A stretch of DNA of 64,000 bases from JAVBNA01 sp031551875 (GCA_031551875.1 JAVBNA010000026.1:54200-118199), one strand, 5' to 3'; counted from the first letter of the stretch, positions 8,907 to 17,343 are shown. The notes: a model not told the origin generated them from the letters alone. Numbers and translations: made by a program.

Positions 8907-9841
8907 TCCTTTCACTCCCTAACATTTTCCTGGAAAGGGCTTTGCCCCTTCCAATATTCTTCACAAATTTTTATAAGCTGCAGCTCAGGGTTGGTTATGC
9001 ATTGCCACCGATAGTAAAATCGATGCATAAATATTCCCCAATATACAGTTTATAAAAACTTAATGAACCCCACCAGTGATAGTTGTTTTTTAATAAAACA
9101 CTAAAAATTACTTGTTGACTGGCACATTATACTCTATTATTAATGGTTTTTACATTCTTATTGGAATAAATACTGTATTTATAGCGAGAAAAATTATTTT
9201 TTTACGGTTCTTGACGCCGGCTTCCTTTACAACTTTTTGTTACGGCATCTATTGTTCTATAAAATTATTTACTAATTATATGCGCTTACCCTACGATCAT
9301 TCCGGCAATTCCGCCCCAGGCGAAATCAATCCGCCGCAGGGAAAAACGGCTGCTCCCCCCGCCCGCCAGTCACCCGAAGCATTCCATTTCGTCCCTCACG
9401 GTCCATTACACTTGCAAAATTCTCTGCAATTTCCTGTGCGGGCATCTAATATGAAGCTCCCGTCAGAACGGCGAATAGAATTGCGAGCGCTTTTGTGTCA
9501 TACGAGGCAGAGGACACCGGCGGGCTGAGTTTTGTCATCAAATCGGGCTCGCTGTGTTCAATTGAAAAGAGAAAACTTGCCTTTTCCGCCATCGCCCCCC
9601 CCACAACCGGTTTCGTGCCCTTGCTTCCTTCATCTTGTCTTTTTGTGCTTTTCCTGCTACAATGACATGGTCGTCCGCGGCGACATACGGGTCGATGCTC
9701 GGCCTGTCTGCCGTGCTATACGTGGTTCGACTATACATTGATAAACTTTTAATAAAACGAAAACTAAAAGAAACAAACTGACACAGGCAATCGGCACAGA
9801 GGAAAAACCGGAGGTCTGTGAGGGACAGAAAGAGGTGCAAA
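8907..9841. other. Gene-poor intergenic region
   Basis: About 930 nt with no convincing gene. The part 8990-9300 is AT-rich and likely contains the promoter of the dockerin operon, but I could not pick one clear -35/-10 pair. A 10 bp imperfect hairpin (8931-8953) lies in the presumed leader of that operon. A promoter-like TTGACT-17 nt-TATTAA occurs on the plus strand at 9115-9143 without a supported gene behind it. Reading frames of 105-138 codons here have no ribosome binding site and no recognisable protein. Confidence 0.5.
9662..9781 (+). CDS. Possible 39-residue membrane peptide
   Basis: The frame starts MTWSSAATYGSMLGL and continues with a hydrophobic stretch followed by a strongly basic tail (KLLIKRKLKETN). 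This is the shape of a single-pass small membrane protein. No Shine-Dalgarno sequence precedes the ATG, and there is no recognised homolog, so it may be a chance frame. It ends 60 nt before the GIY-YIG gene. Confidence 0.2.
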   Translation: MTWSSAATYGSMLGLSAVLYVVRLYIDKLLIKRKLKETN

Positions 9842-10210
9842 ATGTCAATGGACAAGGAGAGGCGGAAGGCCTTACAGGAGGATTACAAGCAGATTAAAAC
9901 CTACATGGGCGTCATCCGGATTACCTGCCAGACCAACGGAAAGGTTTTCGTCGCCGGTTTCCCTAATCTTAAAAACAAGTGGCTGACGCAAAAAATGCAG
10001 CTGGAAACCGGCCGGCATCCCAACTTCGCCCTGCAAAAGGACTGGAATGAATTCGGCGGGGACGCCTTTTCTTACGAGGTGCTGGAAGAAATCGACACCG
10101 AAGACGTCGCCGACGTGCGGTGGGAAGTCAAGCAGCTGGAAAAGGCCTGGCTCGGACGTTTGAACCCATACGGTGAAACCGGCTACAATCGGCCGCCTAT
10201 AGAAGAATAA
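9842..10210 (+). CDS. GIY-YIG nuclease family protein
   Basis: The 122-residue protein has the short GIY-YIG-like fold pattern seen in small Firmicutes proteins of this family: YMGVIRITCQTNGKVFVAG near the N terminus, then LQKDWNEFGGDAFSYEVLEEI in the middle and NPYGETGYN at the end. The canonical GIY and YIG triplets are diverged (YMGVIRI, VFVAG), so nuclease activity is uncertain. The ATG at 9842 has GAGGTG 6 nt upstream; an upstream GTG (9818) lacks a site. It is a monocistronic gene, and its stop codon lies within its own terminator hairpin. Confidence 0.7.
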   Translation: MSMDKERRKALQEDYKQIKTYMGVIRITCQTNGKVFVAGFPNLKNKWLTQKMQLETGRHPNFALQKDWNEFGGDAFSYEVLEEIDTEDVADVRWEVKQLEKAWLGRLNPYGETGYNRPPIEE

Positions 10211-10225
10211 GACAGGCGGCCTTTT
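10191..10225 (+). terminator. Terminator overlapping the GIY-YIG stop codon
   Basis: GGCCGCCT (10191-10198) pairs with AGGCGGCC (10214-10221), followed by TTTT. The loop contains the stop codon of the gene. Confidence 0.6.
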
Positions 10226-10249
10226 CTAGAACAGGATCCGAGTTTTGTA

Positions 10250-10278
10250 TTGACAAAAAAGCAGGTATTCTTTATACT
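10250..10278 (+). promoter_or_regulatory. Sigma-A promoter of tRNA-Leu
   Basis: Consensus TTGACA (10250-10255), a 17 nt spacer and TATACT (10273-10278) lie 14 nt before the tRNA. Confidence 0.85.
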
Positions 10279-10292
10279 ATTGACTGTGTCAT

Positions 10293-10379
10293 GCCGCTGT
10301 GGCGGAACTGGCAGACGCCCGGGACTTAAAATCCCGTGATGGCAACATCGTACCGGTTCGATCCCGGTCAGCGGCACCA
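10293..10379 (+). tRNA. tRNA-Leu (anticodon UAA)
   Basis: A complete class II tRNA of 87 nt. The acceptor arms GCCGCTG/CAGCGGC pair fully. The anticodon stem CGGGA/TCCCG encloses loop CTTAAAA with anticodon TAA at 10327-10329. A long variable arm (GATG/CATC) and the T arm ACCGG-TTCGATC-CCGGT follow. The 3' CCA is encoded. It decodes UUA leucine codons. Confidence 0.97.
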
Positions 10380-10401
10380 CACACGGTGGGGTAATAAAAA
10401 A

Positions 10402-10435
10402 AGTACGGCGCACAACACGTGCGCCGTACTTTTTT
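10402..10435. terminator. Bidirectional terminator between tRNA-Leu and the response regulator gene
   Basis: AGTACGGCGCAC and GTGCGCCGTACT form a 12 bp stem with a 5 nt loop. There are T tracts on both strands (TTTTTT after it, AAAAAAA before it), so it can end the tRNA transcript and the converging response regulator operon. Confidence 0.9.
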
Positions 10436-10440
10436 CATCC

Positions 10441-11067
10441 CTATCCCCCCTGGTGACGGTAATAGAACACCGCCAGCTGGGTTCTGTCGCGCAAATCCAG
10501 CTTCTCCAGAATCACGCTGAGGTAATTGCGCACGGTTCCCTCGCTGAGATACACTTTTTCGGCGATCTCCCGGTTGGAAAGCCCTTGCGCCACCAGCTCA
10601 ATGATGCGTTCTTCACGGGGCTCAATGCCGAAGCGCGAAAAATCCTTCATTTCGGGCTGTCCGATCAGCTGGGGCAGCCGGGCGTACACCTCCCCGCCCA
10701 GCACACGCTGTCCCGCCTGCGCCGCATAGAGTGCGGGGACAATGCGGTCAAAATCCTGCTTGAGCATATAGCCCATCGCACCCATACGCAGGGAGGAAAG
10801 AATGTATTCATCATCCGAAAACGTGGTCAGGAACAGGATCTTTGCGGACGGGTGTTCCCTGAGAATCTGTTCGGCCGCCTCCAGCCCGGACATCCCCTGC
10901 ATCCGGATATCCAGAAGCGCCAGATCGGGCTTGTGCTTTCGGTAAAGTACAACCGCCTCTTCCCCGCTCGATCCGACGTCTGCAACATGAATCTGCGGAT
11001 CGGCTTCCAGTATGGTTTTCAGCGCCGCGGTCACAACCGGATCGTCGTCGGCCAGTACAATGTTCAA
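10441..11067 (-). CDS. NarL/LuxR-type response regulator
   Basis: The 208-residue protein has a receiver domain (1-120) with acidic pocket D7-D9, phosphoacceptor Asp53 (LALLDIRM), Thr82 region (LTTF) and Lys in MLKQD. A LuxR-type helix-turn-helix follows at about 145-205 (IAEKVYLSEGTVRNYLS). It starts at TTG, which overlaps the kinase stop codon (TTGA), with GGAGGTG 7 nt upstream. Paired with the upstream DesK-type kinase and a divergent ABC exporter, it most likely activates that exporter, like LnrK/YfiK-type regulators. The direct target is inferred. Confidence 0.92.
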   Translation of the reverse strand: MNIVLADDDPVVTAALKTILEADPQIHVADVGSSGEEAVVLYRKHKPDLALLDIRMQGMSGLEAAEQILREHPSAKILFLTTFSDDEYILSSLRMGAMGYMLKQDFDRIVPALYAAQAGQRVLGGEVYARLPQLIGQPEMKDFSRFGIEPREERIIELVAQGLSNREIAEKVYLSEGTVRNYLSVILEKLDLRDRTQLAVFYYRHQGG

Positions 11068-12176
11068 CGCGGTTCACCTCCCTGTGTTTTGGGTATGGTC
11101 ACGTGAATCCCGAAGCCCCGCTCACGGTGAATGGAGAGCTGCCCTCCCAGAGCAAAGGCGCGTTCGCGCATATCATCCAGCCCCATTCCCTCATGCGCGC
11201 CGGTTGATTTCTCCGGCCGAGGCGTCCCGTTGTCCTCAAAGGTCAGGCAATAAAACGCAGGGTGCTCCTGCAGGTCAATGCGAATTTGGGTAGCGTTTGA
11301 ATGGCGCGCCACATTGGCAAGCGCCTCGTGAATGACACCGGCAAAACAGGACTGAACCGCCTGCGGCACTCCCTCCCCCATGTCGAAGTTCAGGTTGCAG
11401 TCATACGCCGAAAAGTCGCGCAGCGCCGCTTGCACCAGCGTGTACAGATCCATCGACTGATCCCGCAGGTCATGCACGCTCTGCCGCACGCAGTTGATGG
11501 CCTGTGTCAGCGTGTCTCTCAGTGCGCCGAGCCCCTCGGCGGTTTTTTCCTCCCGGGAGACCGCCATCAGCGCGCCTGTCTGCAGCAGCGCCCGCGCCAG
11601 AATGTGCCCCACGCTGTCGTGCATGTCCCGTGCGATCCGTCCGCGCTCGATCAGGGTAGCCAGCTTCATGCTATCGTCGCGCGCCGCCAGAATCCGCTTG
11701 TTTTGGTCGTCGAGCCGGCGGTTCATCTCGGTGGCCTCATCCCGCACCGTGCGAACCGTCCTGACAAGCTGCGTCACGCGTGTGCGCGCCGACTCCAGCA
11801 GGAGTGCAAGCGCCATGCCAAACAGCATCACCAGAAGCTCGCGCACAGTATACGCCTGTTTGCCCACAAGCAGGAGTGCCGACGCTGTGAGCCACACCGC
11901 CCTTCCCGCCAGATGTCCCCGCCGGGACGTCCACGGCACGGACAACAGGTCATACAGGAGCAGGGCGCAGAAAAACCCGAAGGGAAGCCAAAGAATCGTC
12001 AGCACGACCCACAGCAGACCGATCCCCGCCGAAACCCACCGTCCGGAAAGCTCGCCCAGCAGGCATCCGGCGGTGACGGCGGCCAGCAAAGCCGCCACCG
12101 ACAGCGCGTCCACCGGCCGCCCGGTGAGACAGTACAGCCCCAAAATCAATAGGACTGCCCGATCCGCCCATTTCAT
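11064..12176 (-). CDS. DesK/NarX-type sensor histidine kinase
   Basis: The 370-residue kinase has about five membrane helices in residues 5-140, a coiled-coil linker, a HisKA_3 dimerisation box with His186 (RIARDMHDSVGHILA) and a C-terminal HATPase domain (N-box EALANVARHSNATQI, G-box EDNGTPRP and GMGLDDMRERA). The short membrane sensor lacks a large extracellular loop, which fits intramembrane sensing of envelope stress or amphipathic drugs. I prefer the ATG at 12176 (AGGGGG 8 nt upstream) over a GTG at 12194. It is co-transcribed with the response regulator. Confidence 0.92.
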   Translation of the reverse strand: MKWADRAVLLILGLYCLTGRPVDALSVAALLAAVTAGCLLGELSGRWVSAGIGLLWVVLTILWLPFGFFCALLLYDLLSVPWTSRRGHLAGRAVWLTASALLLVGKQAYTVRELLVMLFGMALALLLESARTRVTQLVRTVRTVRDEATEMNRRLDDQNKRILAARDDSMKLATLIERGRIARDMHDSVGHILARALLQTGALMAVSREEKTAEGLGALRDTLTQAINCVRQSVHDLRDQSMDLYTLVQAALRDFSAYDCNLNFDMGEGVPQAVQSCFAGVIHEALANVARHSNATQIRIDLQEHPAFYCLTFEDNGTPRPEKSTGAHEGMGLDDMRERAFALGGQLSIHRERGFGIHVTIPKTQGGEPR

Positions 12177-12205
12177 CTGCGTTCCCCCTCTCACCTGTTT
12201 TTTTC

Positions 12206-12234
12206 AGTATACTACAAAACGCTGCGAGGGACAA
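12206..12234 (-). promoter_or_regulatory. Sigma-A promoter of the two-component operon
   Basis: On the minus strand TTGTCC (12229-12234), a 17 nt spacer and TATACT (12206-12211) precede the kinase start by about 30 nt. Confidence 0.7.
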
Positions 12235-12303
12235 TCGCCGCCGGCCCCGCCCGCAGATATTCAATTCCATGAAAAAGCTTTTCGGGGCGGGCCGATTGCA
12301 ATA

Positions 12304-12329
12304 TGACATTTGTCACACAGCTTCTGACA
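12304..12329. promoter_or_regulatory. Candidate response regulator operator, TGACA half-sites
   Basis: A palindrome TGACA-TT-TGTCA (12304-12315) is followed by a third half-site TGACA (12325-12329). It lies upstream of the exporter's possible -10 box TATACT (12360-12365) and between the divergent kinase and exporter genes. The position suits activation by the NarL-type regulator. The assignment is inferred. Confidence 0.45.
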
Positions 12330-12396
12330 CGCGGCACTGTGATTCGAGCCGCCGGTCTGCTATACTCAGGCCAGAACGACAAAGGAGGCAGATGAT

Positions 12397-13350
12397 ATGC
12401 AAACCATCGTATCGGCAAACAGCCTGGTCAAACGATATAAGGAACTGATCGCGCTCGACCATTTCAGTCTCGAAATCCAGGAAGGGGAAATTCTGGGTCT
12501 TCTGGGTCCCAACGGTTCGGGCAAAACCACCGCCATCCACTGTCTGCTCTCTCTGCTGACCATGGACAAGGGCGAGGTGAAGCTCTTCGGACAGCCCATG
12601 ACGCCCATCAGCTACTCGATCAAGCAGAACATCGGCATTGTGCCGCAGCAGGTGGCCGTATTTGATGAACTGAACGTACAGGAAAACATCGACTATTTCT
12701 GCGGCCTGTATATCCGCGACAAAGCGCAGCGCAAGCAGTACGTGGACGAGGCGGTCACCTTCGCCGGACTGGAGGACTACCGCAAATTCATCCCTAAGAA
12801 GCTGTCCGGCGGGCTTTTGCGCCGCCTCAACATCGCTTGCGGCATCGCGCACAGACCGAAGCTGATCATTCTCGACGAGCCCACCGTCGCCGTAGACCCC
12901 CAGAGCCGCGCCCACATCCTCGCCGGCATCCAGCGTCTCAACCGGGAGGGAGCTACCGTGATCTACACCTCCCATTACATGGAGGAGGTGGAGCAGATCT
13001 GCACGCGTATTGTCATCATGGACAAGGGACGCAGCCTCGCCGAGGGAAGCAGCGAGTCCCTCAAGAAAATGATCAAGGCGGGGGAGATCATCCGGGTCGA
13101 CCTGCCGGCCATCGACGCCGCGCAGATGGAAACGCTCAAAGGTCTGCCGCATGTCTATTCGGTCAGCTTTGACGACGGCCGGCTGATTGTGAAATGCGGC
13201 AGCGGCCGGCACAACCTGATCCGTGTGCTCGACGTCCTGCAAACGGCCAGAATCCCCTTCGGGCGCGTCTATTCCGAGCTACCCACCCTCAACGACGTAT
13301 TTCTGGAAATCACCGGCCGTCAACTGCGGGACGGAGGCGAAAGCGAATGA
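12397..13350 (+). CDS. ABC transporter ATP-binding protein, LnrL/DrrA-type exporter
   Basis: The 317-residue ATPase has Walker A GPNGSGKTT (about 38-46), a Q-loop region with VPQQ, a signature LSGGLLRRL and Walker B LIILDEPTVAVDP, followed by YTSHYMEEVEQIC. The last 90 residues form the accessory domain common to drug-export ATPases. It energises the two ABC-2 permeases encoded next, with which it overlaps by 4 nt (ATGA). Spacing from AAAGGAGG to the ATG is good. Together with the divergent kinase/regulator pair the set resembles the linearmycin-resistance system LnrJKLMN of Bacillus; substrate specificity is not visible from sequence. Confidence 0.93.
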   Translation: MQTIVSANSLVKRYKELIALDHFSLEIQEGEILGLLGPNGSGKTTAIHCLLSLLTMDKGEVKLFGQPMTPISYSIKQNIGIVPQQVAVFDELNVQENIDYFCGLYIRDKAQRKQYVDEAVTFAGLEDYRKFIPKKLSGGLLRRLNIACGIAHRPKLIILDEPTVAVDPQSRAHILAGIQRLNREGATVIYTSHYMEEVEQICTRIVIMDKGRSLAEGSSESLKKMIKAGEIIRVDLPAIDAAQMETLKGLPHVYSVSFDDGRLIVKCGSGRHNLIRVLDVLQTARIPFGRVYSELPTLNDVFLEITGRQLRDGGESE

Positions 13351-14474
13351 GCCATCTCTACCGCTACCGGCTGCGCTCCCATCTGCGCGACCGGGTCAAC
13401 ATGTTCTGGACGATTGCCTTCCCGCTGCTGCTGTGCACCTTTATGCAGCTGAGCATCGGCTCACTGACCCAGAACATCGAACAATTCAGATCCATCCCGG
13501 TCGCCTATGTGCAAACCGGACAGGACACCGCCCTGGGCGAGCTGCTCACCGGGCTTTCGGATGGAGACAGCCCCCTGCTCCTCATGCAGCGCACTGACCG
13601 CGAGGAAGCCCTGCGGCTTCTGGAGGAGGGGACAGTCAAGGGCGTCATCGAAGAGGGCGGCATCCCCGCCCTGCTGTGCCAGGAGGAAGGCCTGGAACAG
13701 AGCATCCTCAAAAGCGTGCTCGACCGGTATGTGCAGGTGGAGGCCACCGTGACCAGCCTCGGCGCAACTGATCAAGCTCAGATTCAGGCCGCCGTCGACG
13801 CACTGACACACGAAGCCTCGGCCATTCATCCTGTGTCCTTCTCAAGCGGCAGCCTCAACTATTTCCTGCAAAGCCTCTATGCCGTCATCGCCATGACCTG
13901 TATCATGGGCGGCTTCTTCGGGCTCAACGGAGTGCTGTCCTCTGAACCGCGTCTTTCGGCGTTGGGCGTACGGCGCAGTGTGTCGCCCGCCCGCAAGTCG
14001 GCTGTGGTGTTGAGCGACCTGACAGCGGCCATGACTGTATCTCTGGGGGAAGTTCTCATTTTGCTGCTCTATCTGCGCTTCGTGCTGGGCGTCGACTTCG
14101 GCGTCCAAATCCCCGCCATCCTGCTGTTATGTGTGCTGGGCAGCGCCGTCGGCGTCGCGCTGGGCATGCTGGTCGGTTTGGCGATCCCGGTGCGGGAGGG
14201 CGTTAAAAGCGGCATCCTGATCGCTCTGTCCATCTCGCTGAGCTTTCTGGGCGGGATGATGGATTCCCGGGTTCGGGTCATCGTGGAACAAAACATCCCC
14301 CTGCTGAATCGCGTCAATCCCGCCGCCCTGATGGTGGACTCCTTCTACGTATTAGATACTTACGGCGCTGGCACCCGGTTTTATGTAAACGTCGCCAGTT
14401 TGTTCCTGATTTTTGTGCTTCTGTGCGGAGGAAACCTGCTTATACTGAGGAGGAAGCAATATGCAAGTGTTTAA
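13347..14474 (+). CDS. ABC-2 type permease, first subunit
   Basis: The 375-residue protein has an N-terminal membrane helix (about 15-40), a large extracytoplasmic domain (about 45-170) and five or six C-terminal helices, the ABC2_membrane_3 layout. It carries RDRVNMFWTIAFPLLL near the N terminus, the conserved start of these permeases. The ATG overlaps the ATPase stop codon, so translation is coupled. It should form a heterodimer with the next gene product to export a hydrophobic compound such as a membrane-active antibiotic. Confidence 0.9.
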   Translation: MSHLYRYRLRSHLRDRVNMFWTIAFPLLLCTFMQLSIGSLTQNIEQFRSIPVAYVQTGQDTALGELLTGLSDGDSPLLLMQRTDREEALRLLEEGTVKGVIEEGGIPALLCQEEGLEQSILKSVLDRYVQVEATVTSLGATDQAQIQAAVDALTHEASAIHPVSFSSGSLNYFLQSLYAVIAMTCIMGGFFGLNGVLSSEPRLSALGVRRSVSPARKSAVVLSDLTAAMTVSLGEVLILLLYLRFVLGVDFGVQIPAILLLCVLGSAVGVALGMLVGLAIPVREGVKSGILIALSISLSFLGGMMDSRVRVIVEQNIPLLNRVNPAALMVDSFYVLDTYGAGTRFYVNVASLFLIFVLLCGGNLLILRRKQYASV

Positions 14475-15615
14475 CTGTTTTATGAAAATCCTCCGGCGCA
14501 ATCTGGGCATGCTCCTCCTCTATACCGGCATTTTTGCGGGCATTGCAGTCTCCATGTCCAACCTCAACCTCCAGGAGCCGATCGGATCCTTCTCCGACGC
14601 CAAGGTCAAGCTCACGGTCATAGACCGGGATCACAGTGCGCTTTCGAGGGCGCTGACCGGCTACCTCTATGACCGGCACACCGAGATCCCGCTTTCGGAC
14701 GACACCGAAACCCTACAGGACGCGCTCTATCAGCGCAGCACCGAATACATCCTGATTGTGCCCTCGGGGTATGAGCAGTCGGTTTTGGGGACAGGCGAGC
14801 CCCTGGGTCTGGACGTCGCGCAGGTGCCGGATTCCTATGCGGGCGCCTACGTCGACCGGCAGGTAAACAACTTTATCTCCACCGTGCAGGTATACCTTTC
14901 GGCAGGGACGCCGGCTGCACAGGCGCTGTACGCGGCGGCACAGGATTTGTCTGCCTCCGTGAAGGTTTCCATGCAGACACAGGCCAGAACTGATCTCCCG
15001 GCTGAATACTATTTCTTCAAATTTCTCAGCTATGCGTTTATGATGCTGATGATTTTCGGGCTGTGCCCGGTGCTGATTGTCTTCGGCAACCGCAACCTCT
15101 CCCTGCGGCTGCACAGCTCCCCCCTGCCGCTGCGCAGCCGCAACCGCGGGCTGTTCGCGGGCGCGGCGACGCTGGCCGCGGCCAGCCTTGCGGTGTTCCT
15201 CCTGTTTGGGTTCGCGCTGTACGGGCAGAAAATGCTGACAGCCGCCGCACTGATCTGCATGGGCAACGCGCTTGTTTTCCTGCTGCTGTCCACCTCTATG
15301 GCGTTTTTGATCGGGCAGCTTTGCAAAACTGTCAACATGGTCTCGGCCATCGCCAACGTGACCGTGCTGGCACAGTGCTTCCTGTGCGGCGTGTTTGTAC
15401 CGATGGAGCTGATGGGCAGCGGGATCGAAACCGCCGCCAAATTCCTGCCCACCTACTGGTATGTGCAGGCCACCGAGCAGGCGTTCCGGCTGACGCAGGT
15501 GTCCCTGCAAAGCCTTCAGCCGATCCTGGAAAGCATCGTGTTGCAGCTTGTGTTCACCGCGGCTCTGCTGGCGGCGGCACTGGCGGTGTCCAAACAAAAG
15601 CAGCAGGTCAAATAA
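14461..15615 (+). CDS. ABC-2 type permease, second subunit
   Basis: The 384-residue protein has the same architecture as its neighbour: helix at 15-35, an extracellular domain to about 180, then a helical bundle. The segment FLCGVFVPMELM is the typical ABC-2 signature near the end of the membrane domain. Its ATG lies 14 nt inside the upstream gene, with AGGAGG 6 nt before it. It is the last gene of the exporter operon, ended by the terminator at 15625. Confidence 0.9.
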   Translation: MQVFNCFMKILRRNLGMLLLYTGIFAGIAVSMSNLNLQEPIGSFSDAKVKLTVIDRDHSALSRALTGYLYDRHTEIPLSDDTETLQDALYQRSTEYILIVPSGYEQSVLGTGEPLGLDVAQVPDSYAGAYVDRQVNNFISTVQVYLSAGTPAAQALYAAAQDLSASVKVSMQTQARTDLPAEYYFFKFLSYAFMMLMIFGLCPVLIVFGNRNLSLRLHSSPLPLRSRNRGLFAGAATLAAASLAVFLLFGFALYGQKMLTAAALICMGNALVFLLLSTSMAFLIGQLCKTVNMVSAIANVTVLAQCFLCGVFVPMELMGSGIETAAKFLPTYWYVQATEQAFRLTQVSLQSLQPILESIVLQLVFTAALLAAALAVSKQKQQVK

Positions 15616-15624
15616 TTCTCCATG

Positions 15625-15668
15625 AAAAAGGAGCGTCGGGCACCATACCGTGCCCGACGCTCCTTTTT
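15625..15668. terminator. Bidirectional terminator between the exporter operon and purC
   Basis: AAAGGAGCGTCGGGCA pairs with TGCCCGACGCTCCTTT, with an 8 nt loop, T8 on the plus strand and A5 at the left side. It serves both converging transcripts. Confidence 0.92.
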
Positions 15669-15682
15669 TTACCGGTCGCCAA

Positions 15683-16366
15683 CTAAATTTTTTCCAGAAT
15701 CAGCTTCGCGCAGTCGATCTGATTGGGGATCGTGCCGTCCTTGCCGCGCACCCGCCAGATGTCAGGGGTGATCTCGTCCACGACGTAAATTTTGCCGTTC
15801 TGGTCATAGCCCACCTCGATTTTAAAATCGATCAGGGTCAGATCCATTCCCGCCAGCTCTTTTCTCAGAACTTCGCCGACCTTTGTGAGGATATCCAGCG
15901 CCTCGTCATACTGTCCCTTCGCCAGAATGCCCTTCATCATGCACAGTCTCTCGCTGATCAGGGGATCACCCTGCTCGTCATCCTTGAGGGTCACCTCCAG
16001 ATAGGGCGGGTCAAAGGGAACGCCTTCCTCCAGCGTGAAGCGGCGGCACATGCTGCCCGCCGTGAAATACCGCAGTACAAATTCCAGCGGCGGCACCGTG
16101 AGGTTTCGAACCTGCATCAGACCCTTTTCCACATCAGCGCCCAGATAGTGGGTGGGAATCCCATTTTCCTCCATCAACGCAAAAAAATGCTGAGAGATTT
16201 GAAGCCCGATTTTCCCCTTACCGGCCACGCTTCCGCCCACCGTGTTGGAGCCGGGGTCAAACACACCGTTTTCACCGGTCGCGTCGTCCTTAAAAAACAG
16301 GTACACATCCCCTGTTCCCTCGTCCGCCAGTACGGACTTTGTCTTACCGTCATACAGAGTTTTCAT
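15683..16366 (-). CDS. purC: Phosphoribosylaminoimidazole-succinocarboxamide synthase
   Basis: The 227-residue enzyme makes SAICAR from CAIR, aspartate and ATP, step eight of purine synthesis. Family motifs are complete: LYDGKTKSVLADE at the N terminus, VRNLTVPPLEFVLRYFTAGS in the middle, LIDFKIEVGYD and DEITPDIWRV near the end. Length fits the family (about 230-240). The ATG at 16366 has GGGAGAGG upstream; longer in-frame starts run into the promoter. The stop codon is TAG. No other purine genes are nearby. Confidence 0.96.
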   Translation of the reverse strand: MKTLYDGKTKSVLADEGTGDVYLFFKDDATGENGVFDPGSNTVGGSVAGKGKIGLQISQHFFALMEENGIPTHYLGADVEKGLMQVRNLTVPPLEFVLRYFTAGSMCRRFTLEEGVPFDPPYLEVTLKDDEQGDPLISERLCMMKGILAKGQYDEALDILTKVGEVLRKELAGMDLTLIDFKIEVGYDQNGKIYVVDEITPDIWRVRGKDGTIPNQIDCAKLILEKI

Positions 16367-16429
16367 CAGAGCCTCTCCCTTCAATTTTGAGTCCATGCAA
16401 TTCAGCTTCTCCCGTCTTGCATTTTTCAT

Positions 16430-16458
16430 ATTGTACCACATCGCAGGGGGAGTTGCAA
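16430..16458 (-). promoter_or_regulatory. Sigma-A promoter of purC
   Basis: TTGCAA (16453-16458), a 17 nt spacer and TACAAT (16430-16435) on the minus strand give a leader of about 57 nt before the purC ATG. Confidence 0.7.
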
Positions 16459-16514
16459 TCATAAATCGAGGCCCTGCTCGTCTCCATTTTTGGCGAAAAT
16501 ACTGGGTGAATGTG

Positions 16515-16544
16515 TCCTGCCCGCAGCAAATGCTGCGGGCAGGA
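16515..16544. repeat. GC-rich inverted repeat upstream of purC
   Basis: TCCTGCCCGCAGCA and TGCTGCGGGCAGGA are perfect 14 bp arms separated by 2 nt. It has no T tract on either side and lies upstream of the purC promoter, so it may be an old terminator or an intergenic repeat. Confidence 0.5.
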
Positions 16545-16733
16545 TCAGGGAATGTATTTAGAAGGAGAGGAAAAGCGGAAAACAAAAATTTTTCTTTACA
16601 ACAGTTTACTCACAAACACGGACAGGCACAAGAGATCGAGAACAAGACGCCCTAAATCCGGTACATACGGACAAAGTTATCGCAAAACGCGGCAAAAATA
16701 GCCATGATTGAGCCCGTTTGTGCCCGATATGCA

Positions 16734-16767
16734 AAAAGCTCTCCCGGTATATGCCGGGAGAGCTTTT
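16734..16767. terminator. Terminator of the TetR regulator gene
   Basis: AAAAGCTCTCCCGG (16734-16747) pairs with CCGGGAGAGCTTTT (16754-16767). It lies 4 nt after the TetR stop, with Ts at the 3' end of the stem on the minus strand. Confidence 0.85.
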
Positions 16768-16770
16768 ACG

Positions 16771-17343
16771 TCAGACCGACAGAAAACCCCGTCCGGCCAT
16801 CTGAATGATAATCTTCGCCATTTCGCTGGCCGGCTTTTTCATGCCGTCGTCAAGCCATTTTTGAATGACGCCCACGCTGCCGTGTGCAAGAAAATAATAG
16901 ATATATTCGGCGTCCTCCTTCTTGACCGATTTGTTTGCGGTCAAAGCGGAGACAAACTGTCCGCCCACAATCATGGTCACCTGCTGCTGAAAACTAATGT
17001 CTCCGTGCGCGCTGAGCAACACCGCGCAGGTATCGGCGTTCTCCTTGATGTACCCGAAAATTTTCTCCATGATCTCCACGGCGTCCTCAATATATTCCCC
17101 GCTGAAGGAATACTCCGCGAGATATTTATGGACATCCTCAAGCAGCGCGGCCTCGATCTGGTGCAGCAGGTCATAGGGGTCGGTATAGTGCGCGTAAAAG
17201 GTTGCCCGGTTGATGTCGGCCCCTTCACAGATTTCCTTGACCGTGATTTTGGAAAGAGGCTTCTCCTTGAGCAGGCTGATAAAGCTCTCGCGCACCACCA
17301 TTTTTGTGTACTTGACCCGGCGATCGGTTTTTTGGGCTTCCAT
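16771..17343 (-). CDS. TetR/AcrR family repressor
   Basis: The 190-residue protein has an N-terminal TetR DNA-binding domain (about 12-58) with recognition segment ITVKEICEGADINRATFYAHY, followed by an all-helical ligand domain including a C-terminal TetR_C-type region. I chose the ATG at 17343 because GGAGGG lies 7 nt upstream. It is divergent from an MMPL exporter operon with overlapping promoters, so it most likely represses both that operon and itself until a toxic ligand binds. Confidence 0.9.
   Translation of the reverse strand: MEAQKTDRRVKYTKMVVRESFISLLKEKPLSKITVKEICEGADINRATFYAHYTDPYDLLHQIEAALLEDVHKYLAEYSFSGEYIEDAVEIMEKIFGYIKENADTCAVLLSAHGDISFQQQVTMIVGGQFVSALTANKSVKKEDAEYIYYFLAHGSVGVIQKWLDDGMKKPASEMAKIIIQMAGRGFLSV

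Larger units (their letters stand above)
16367..16770. other. Region between purC and the TetR gene
   Basis: About 400 nt without a gene. It holds the purC promoter and leader, a GC-rich inverted repeat and the terminator of the TetR gene. I found no purine-riboswitch-like core in the purC leader. Confidence 0.55.

Noticed and set aside
9112..9528. 138-codon plus-strand frame in the AT-rich region
   Set aside because: It has no ribosome binding site, its composition shifts midway, and it resembles no protein.
9538..9855. 105-codon minus-strand frame upstream of the GIY-YIG gene
   Set aside because: It has no start signal and overlaps the promoter and start of a supported gene.
16367..16560. 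Purine riboswitch in the purC leader
   Set aside because: The leader is too short and lacks the conserved three-way junction; the promoter lies within it.
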